Shown here: one piece after another, positions 30,194 to 33,841 of the stretch
Numbering within the stretch: position 1 is the stretch's first letter
How the letters are laid out: every line of letters starts with the position of its first letter
IMG/VR virus record: IMGVR_UViG_3300048927_000217
Span: 1 to 33,841 of that record
Strand: one strand, 5' to 3'
DNA length: 33,841 bases
Source of the DNA: a virus
Program-made: the position numbers and the translations under genes
The notes under the pieces: model-generated
The model's database searches: none
Seen by the model: the letters and a program-made list of their open reading frames with translations, nothing else
What the model was told of the DNA's origin: nothing

Positions 30194-30899
30194 GATTGCA
30201 TTTTTCGTTGAAGGGACTTCGGAAATGCTTTTCTTAGAGCGCTTGATTGAGGAAGTAGCCAACGCGAAAGAAATTCTAATTGAGAAGATGAGGATTCGAG
30301 GGGGTGGGAAGAGCGGGAAGCACCCTAAAACTATATCTATTGTTGATGGAAAGGTAGCACTTGGGTCTGAGCAATTTTATGTGATGATAGTTGATTGTGG
30401 TGGCGATCACTTGGTTGGTCAGCGAATAAGGGAAGAGCATAAAAGACTAACCGATGATGGTTATGAACGAATAATTGGGGTGAGAGACATTCGCCCGAGT
30501 TTTACCCGTGAGGAAGCTCCTTTGTTGCTTCAGGGTATGGAGGGTGTTGTAGATAAGGCGCTCGCCCCTGTTATATTTGTACTTTCAATGATGGAGGTTG
30601 AAGCGTGGTTTTTGGCTGAGTATTCCCACTATGAAAGAATCCACCCGGAGCTTACTCCTCAAGTTATTTTGGAATCATTGGGCTTCGATCCGAGAATATT
30701 AATTCCTGGGGAGCGAGATTATCCATCGTCTGATTTGCAGCAATCTTATGCGCTTAGGGGGATTGTTTATGAAAAGTCCTCTGTTCAGAATACTATAGAT
30801 AGTTTGGATATGGCTTATGTTTACACTGAGCTGCCTGAGAAAGTCCCAGAGATTGCAGTTCTTGCTCAGGCTGTGGACGATTTCTTAGTTGTGAAGTAG
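30186..30899 (+). CDS. TOPRIM/DUF4276-like protein, partner of the ATPase
   Basis: The 237-residue protein is read from the ATG at 30186, with GAGGG eight bases upstream. An ATG at 30180 has its site too close. It starts RKIAFFVEGTSEMLFLERLI, the TOPRIM opening with conserved Glu9. The second acidic motif is VMIVDCGGDH with Asp70 and Asp74. A VLSMMEVEAWFLAE segment matches the E-x-EAW-x-LAE signature of DUF4276. TOPRIM proteins use these acidic residues to hold metal for nicking or cutting nucleic acid. Its start is inside the end of the ATPase gene, so the two are co-translated. The AT-rich bases are shared with the ATPase gene. Likely the effector of the pair (inference). Confidence 0.8.
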   Translation: MRKIAFFVEGTSEMLFLERLIEEVANAKEILIEKMRIRGGGKSGKHPKTISIVDGKVALGSEQFYVMIVDCGGDHLVGQRIREEHKRLTDDGYERIIGVRDIRPSFTREEAPLLLQGMEGVVDKALAPVIFVLSMMEVEAWFLAEYSHYERIHPELTPQVILESLGFDPRILIPGERDYPSSDLQQSYALRGIVYEKSSVQNTIDSLDMAYVYTELPEKVPEIAVLAQAVDDFLVVK

Positions 30900-30978
30900 G
30901 TCAGTGAAACCCGCTTTATTCTTAAGCTTCAGCATCGGGCTCATGGGTCTACAGGTTTTTGTGCGCTAATTTGGCAGG

Positions 30979-30994
30979 AAGCTTCGAGAAGCTT
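30979..30994. repeat. Palindrome downstream of the TOPRIM gene
   Basis: AAGCTTC and GAAGCTT flank a GA centre, a perfect 7-bp inverted repeat. The following sequence has only a short T4 stretch, so it could be a weak terminator or a protein site. Confidence 0.45.
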
Positions 30995-31204
30995 GCGATG
31001 CTTTTATCATTGCACCTTAAGGGCTCGTAAATAGGGAACTCTAAGGCTGCGAGATTGGTTTCATTTTGAATGGTTAGGGTGGCTGGCAGCTCAATGCGGA
31101 TTCATGTCAGATCGGGTTGCTCACGTATGTGCCTTCAGAACTTTGGGAGAGGTACGATCCAAGATGGATGGTCGTCGGCAAAACGCCTGGTAGTGGGCGG
31201 AAGC

Positions 31205-31280
31205 CAGTTCCAAAACGGAGATTGCGATCCTTGTAAAATGCGGTCTTCAGCAGAACATTTTTATTTTTGTTTTGGAACTG
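31205..31280. repeat. 12-bp inverted repeat pair beside the att core
   Basis: CAGTTCCAAAAC at 31205-31216 has an exact reverse complement, GTTTTGGAACTG, at 31269-31280. The 52-base gap is AT-rich at its right end. The pair is 40-115 bases from the att core, so it may be arm-type sites for the integrase or sites for its excision partner. The repeat is seen directly; the function is inference. Confidence 0.5.
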
Positions 31281-31320
31281 ATTGTGTTGTGCAGGCCGCA
31301 TTGGCGGGAGACTTATATAT

Positions 31321-31380
31321 CGGTCTTGAAAACCGTCGATGGGCAACTATCCTAGAGTTCGAATCTCTACGCTTCCGCCA
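31321..31380 (+). other. att core: 3' part of tRNA-Ser(UGA)
   Basis: The segment begins at the anticodon arm (CGGTCTTGAAAACCG, anticodon TGA), continues with the long variable arm of a class II tRNA and a T arm with a perfect TAGAG/CTCTA stem around TTCGAAT, and ends CGCTTCCGCCA. The D arm and the 5' acceptor strand (expected GGAAGCG) are absent upstream. This is what a phage attP, or a right-hand att junction, looks like when the integrase uses the 3' end of a host tRNA-Ser gene: integration rebuilds the tRNA. The lambda-type int gene points towards it from the right. It is not a functional tRNA gene in this arrangement. Confidence 0.8.
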
Positions 31381-31385
31381 CATTC

Positions 31386-31411
31386 AAAGCCCTGGTTTTT
31401 CAGGGCTTTTT
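31386..31411. terminator. Intrinsic terminator between att core and int
   Basis: AAAGCCCTG pairs with CAGGGCTTT, with a G-T-rich loop and T-run after it. It would serve the rebuilt tRNA after integration, and its reverse reading has AAA-flanked symmetry that could also stop int transcripts coming from the right. Confidence 0.75.
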
Positions 31412-31491
31412 GCGTTTTTGGGGCATAGTAAAACTACCCATGGGAACACCCTTGGGAATGGTTTGTTGTGGAAGCGCTTCCGAAACTTTCC

Positions 31492-32553
31492 CTATTTGGT
31501 GGGTTTCGCCAGGGCTCCAACTCGGCGATACACCCGCTCTGTGATGTCGCCCTTGGTATGGCCGAGCAGCAGACTGGCGTGGTCAACGTCGGTGATTTCC
31601 GAGGCTGCTTTCGGGCGAATGTCGCGGAACTGGAATTGGCTGATACGGCCGGCCAGCACCGGGTCACCTGCGGCGACCGCTTCCTTCACGGCTTCCTCCC
31701 GGGCATCGTCCCATCGGTGGCGAAGCATCGGTGCCGTGACACGTTTGCCGTTATCAGTCAGCAGCAGGTATGGCGAGCCATGCGGAGCATTGCGCTCCAG
31801 GATCTTTCTTATCAGCGCACCCAAGCTGCTTTCTACTCCGTCCACCTCAAGCATGATCCGTAGCTTCTTTTGGGTCTTCTTCTGCTTTACGCCGAGGGCT
31901 TTGTCCTCGATGTCGTCCCTCCTCATCACCAGCACGTCCGCCGGACGCTGGCCCGTCAAATACGCCAAATCCATGGCATCCTTCAGTTCGCCCACCGCTT
32001 TCGCGTAAACCGCGTTCCAGATCGCATCGTTAGCGTAGAAGTCTCGCGGCATCTCCTTGTTCTTGCGCACGCCCTGGCACGGATTCTCGTTGGTTGTGAG
32101 CCCCCATTCCCGGGCTATGTTGAAGATGTGCGATAGGGTGGCGATCTCGCGATTCGCCCTGACTGGGGCGGTTCTGGCATCGCGATACTTCGCCACATGC
32201 GCAGGGGTGATGCCGTCGATTGGGGCCTTCTCGAAGTAGTTTCGCAACTGGCGTATCTCGGCCAGGTTGTCCTTCTGTGTGCGCGGCGCCTTCTTCGGAA
32301 TGATGTCGCTCTCGTAGCGGTCGAAGATGGCACCCATGGTGACCAGGTCCTTGGGCTTCTCCTTCGCTTCAAGTTCTGCCCACTTCAGTCTGGCAAGGCT
32401 CAAGTCGGTGCCCAGCGTTACCTCTTTGCCCGACTTGTCCCGGTAGTAGTAGCTAATCCATTCCTTGTCGGGTTTTTTCTTGCTCTTACTGGTCCGCTTT
32501 CGTCGGTACACACCCGGAGGCAAGTCCCTGTTTTCGGTCTTCCTAGGACGCAT
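31492..32553 (-). CDS. int: Lambda-type phage integrase
   Basis: The 353-residue tyrosine recombinase has an N-terminal arm-binding domain like that of lambda Int (NRDLPPGVYRR, then WISYYYRDKSGKEVTLGTDL). A core-binding domain (about 72-165) and the catalytic domain follow: Arg203 (LTGQRPADV), a Lys-rich beta-hairpin at 223-230, box II FRDIR with Arg313 but Arg310 in place of the usual His, His332 (LLLGHT) and nucleophile Tyr342 (ERVYRRV). It is transcribed towards the att core 110 bases away, with the DUF4224 gene just upstream, so this is the integrase that uses the tRNA-Ser site. The second recombinase (3997-5295) belongs to a different subfamily. Confidence 0.93.
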   Translation of the reverse strand: MRPRKTENRDLPPGVYRRKRTSKSKKKPDKEWISYYYRDKSGKEVTLGTDLSLARLKWAELEAKEKPKDLVTMGAIFDRYESDIIPKKAPRTQKDNLAEIRQLRNYFEKAPIDGITPAHVAKYRDARTAPVRANREIATLSHIFNIAREWGLTTNENPCQGVRKNKEMPRDFYANDAIWNAVYAKAVGELKDAMDLAYLTGQRPADVLVMRRDDIEDKALGVKQKKTQKKLRIMLEVDGVESSLGALIRKILERNAPHGSPYLLLTDNGKRVTAPMLRHRWDDAREEAVKEAVAAGDPVLAGRISQFQFRDIRPKAASEITDVDHASLLLGHTKGDITERVYRRVGALAKPTK

Positions 32554-32554
32554 T

Positions 32555-32797
32555 TCACCTCACCTTCGAAATATCAGGTGTCCACGCAGGGACTACAGGT
32601 GGTGGTGACGCCGTTGGCATTACTCCAAGGCTCATGCCCAGTTTCATACGAACGTAATGGCGGCCAACCAGTGGGCGCCCGCTGCGGGTTTCAACGAATA
32701 CCCAGCCACGTTCCTCTAGCCAGCGACGCTGATATCCCCTGGCCTTATAGCCAGTCAGCTCGGCTAGCTCTTCGTCCGAAAGAATCTCGGTTTGCAT
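32555..32797 (-). CDS. DUF4224 protein, probable excisionase
   Basis: The 80-residue protein begins MQTEILSDEELAELTGYKAR and has GYQRRWLEERGWVFVETRSG, then GRPLVGRHYVRMKLG. This is the DUF4224 pattern (PF13986), found in phages directly upstream of int. Members have a helix-turn-helix-like start and are regarded as excisionase or directionality factors. The stop is one base before the int start region, so the two are co-transcribed. The Pro-rich C-terminus is probably disordered. Confidence 0.8.
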   Translation of the reverse strand: MQTEILSDEELAELTGYKARGYQRRWLEERGWVFVETRSGRPLVGRHYVRMKLGMSLGVMPTASPPPVVPAWTPDISKVR

Positions 32798-32834
32798 GTG
32801 ATGGTCTCCACGCCGCCGGTGGCGGCAGGTTGTG

Positions 32835-33212
32835 TCAGGCCGTAGCCTGGGCGATGGTCTGCTCGAAGCGCGACGCCAGTTCGGCGTTTACCTCGGCCTT
32901 GGCCAGGCTGTCGGTGGTGGCCTTGGCGCGGTGCAGGGTTTCGTACTTGCGCAGCTGGGCGGCCGCCTCAACCAAGTCGGCCAGGAGGTTCGGTGCCTGG
33001 GCGATCAGCCGGGCATTCGCTCTACGCACATCCAAGGCGAGCTCAACAAGCCCAACCTCGGTGAATGTCATTGCATCGCCACAGTCGGCGATCATCCAGC
33101 CGTCAGTTGGGAGTGCTTTCACGCCGTCGCCGCTGTCGGCACCCAGGCCGGTGAAAACCTCGGTCTCGTTCAGGGCTTCCCAGGGGCCTGGGGTGTGCTT
33201 GTGTTTCGTCAT
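32835..33212 (-). CDS. Conserved phage protein of unknown role
   Basis: The 125-residue protein starts at the ATG at 33212 with GGAGAG upstream; the longer frame to 33311 gives a Ser/Arg-rich out-of-family lead. It reads MTKHKHTPGPWEALNE, then a TDGWMIADCGDAM strand, and an ANARLIAQAPNLLADLVEAA helix. This HTPGPW...NARLIAxAPxLL combination is widespread in phage genomes without a known function. It lies 38 bases before the DUF4224 gene in the same direction, so it is part of the leftward operon. Confidence 0.8.
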   Translation of the reverse strand: MTKHKHTPGPWEALNETEVFTGLGADSGDGVKALPTDGWMIADCGDAMTFTEVGLVELALDVRRANARLIAQAPNLLADLVEAAAQLRKYETLHRAKATTDSLAKAEVNAELASRFEQTIAQATA

Positions 33213-33362
33213 GGCAATATCTCTCCATGCCCGCGGATATCGGCAGGCTTGAATTGTTGAGGGGGAGGGAGAAAAGCGCGATGCTTCGTTGTCAACATGG
33301 CGTAGTGCCACTCATCCTTGATGTGGTGGTCACTTTTTGCGTTACGCGTTTAGGGGCTAAAA

Positions 33363-33608
33363 ATGCCTAATTCAGATCAAAAATACCGTGCGTACCAGCT
33401 GCTACGACAGCTGGACACCGCAACATCTTCAATCATGAATCAAGTCGCTTACGGCCAGATCGGCGGCCCCCTGTGGGGGGAGGCCCTGCTGGTCCAGCAG
33501 AAGGCGTTTGACGACTGGGCAGATTATGCGAAGACGCTGGCCACGCTTGAGATTCTGGCATGCAGTGCTCCGCCATCCGGGGATCACAAATACCAAAGCG
33601 AGGCTTAA
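33363..33608 (+). CDS. Hypothetical 81-residue protein
   Basis: This is the only rightward candidate in the right-hand leftward operon. It begins MPNSDQKYRAYQLLRQLDTA and has an IGGPLWGEALLVQQKAFDDW stretch and a short polar end. It lacks a clear ribosome site. A minus-strand frame over the same bases (33429-33623) has a less protein-like composition. It is divergent from the 32835-33212 gene, with 150 bases between them. Family not recognised. Confidence 0.5.
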   Translation: MPNSDQKYRAYQLLRQLDTATSSIMNQVAYGQIGGPLWGEALLVQQKAFDDWADYAKTLATLEILACSAPPSGDHKYQSEA

Positions 33609-33650
33609 GCCATGCTTGGCCAAGTCGTTACCTCTGAATATCGGTGACCT

Positions 33651-33671
33651 AGGTGATGAGATGCATCACCT
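33651..33671. repeat. Inverted repeat between convergent genes
   Basis: AGGTGATG (33651-33658) and CATCACCT (33664-33671) flank a five-base loop, an 8-bp perfect stem. It sits between the ends of a rightward and a leftward gene. There is no T-run, so it is not a clear intrinsic terminator. Confidence 0.5.
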
Positions 33672-33841
33672 CTAGGGGGCTGCTGGACTGCTCCTAGCCA
33701 TGCAAATTTGGAGCTCATATCCATCATTCCAGAACGCGGAGCTTGCCGCTGCCTCGGGTTCGTTCGGGGCGAGCTGGCGCTCGTTGCCGGCCTGCAGCTG
33801 GCTGTCTGGGATGCAGCTGATGCCGATCTGTCTGCCGCTGG
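33672..33841 (-). CDS. C-terminal part of an unknown leftward protein (cut by window edge)
   Basis: An open frame enters from the right edge and stops at 33672-33674. Its last residues include IGISCIPDSQLQAGNERQLA and an EAAASSAFWNDGYELQICMA segment before the stop, with coding-like composition and no internal stop over about 55 codons. It continues the leftward direction of int, the DUF4224 gene and the 32835-33212 gene. No family recognised. The start lies beyond the window. Confidence 0.6.
   Translation of the reverse strand, partial: SGRQIGISCIPDSQLQAGNERQLAPNEPEAAASSAFWNDGYELQICMARSSPAAP

Larger units (their letters stand above)
30900..31320. other. Gene-free AT-rich stretch between defence module and att core
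   Basis: About 420 bases without a credible gene. It contains a short palindrome (30979-30994) and a pair of 12-bp inverted repeats (31205-31216 and 31269-31280). There is no tRNA 5' half here, although the 3' half begins at 31321. A GGAAGC at 31200 matches the missing acceptor strand by sequence only and is too far away with no D arm. The stretch is where the left arm of an attP site would lie. Confidence 0.5.

Noticed and set aside
31321-31380. Complete tRNA-Ser gene
   Set aside because: The D arm and 5' acceptor strand are missing upstream. Only the anticodon-to-CCA part is present, as expected for an att core.
31070-32008. 312-codon plus-strand frame across the att core and int
   Set aside because: It runs through the tRNA segment and terminator and is antisense to a clear integrase. 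The product is Ser/Arg-rich and of low complexity.
33429-33623. 64-codon minus-strand frame opposite the 81-residue gene
   Set aside because: Less protein-like composition and no ribosome site. The plus-strand frame is preferred, although with modest confidence.

Overview
The window is almost entirely one temperate tailed-phage genome. Dense ATGA-type gene overlaps, GC-rich codons and recognisable family sequences suggest a phage or prophage of a fluorescens/putida-type Pseudomonas. The host is an inference, because no complete host gene is present. The virion genes combine an HK97-type head (P27-family small terminase, large terminase, portal, prohead protease, HK97-fold capsid) with a Mu-type contractile tail (sheath, tube, frameshifted chaperone, tape measure, DNA circularisation protein, hub, spike, GP46, baseplate J, GP48). 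This is the SfV-like mosaic. Regulation and replication are lambda-like.

Layout. 1-1587 (minus): an immunity operon with an S24-type CI repressor, a two-TM coiled-coil protein and the start of a beta-family protein cut by the window edge. 1597-1660: three operator palindromes with divergent promoters. 1690-6310 (plus): cro, an O-like initiator gene with internal iterons, a P-like helicase loader, a YbcO-type nuclease, an unexpected tyrosine recombinase, a twin-CxxC protein and a probable late regulator in the Q position. 6307-6409: candidate late promoter followed at once by a terminator. 6486-8017: DUF2158-like protein, holin, HNH nuclease. 8133-17046: packaging, head, connectors, sheath. 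17104-27225: tail tube to fibre and fibre chaperone. 27267-28385: lysozyme-like protein, nested spanins, a small membrane protein.

28442-31491 is an accessory region. It has a small gene, a relic of a second spanin gene, and an AT-rich two-gene module: an ABC/AAA-type ATPase overlapping a TOPRIM/DUF4276-like protein. I judge this a candidate anti-phage defence system. Next comes the 3' part of a tRNA-Ser(UGA), the att core. From 31492 the genes are again leftward: lambda-type integrase, DUF4224 excisionase-like protein, a small phage protein, and (after one rightward ORF) the C-terminus of an unknown protein.

int lies at the right, just past the att core, while the cI operon runs off the left edge. 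The order therefore fits a circularly permuted phage genome (att core = attP) or two tandem prophages sharing one tRNA-Ser site. A single integrated prophage would carry int at its far left end. The segment joining 33841 to 1 in a circular map is not in the window, so the recombination and early-left genes are not visible.
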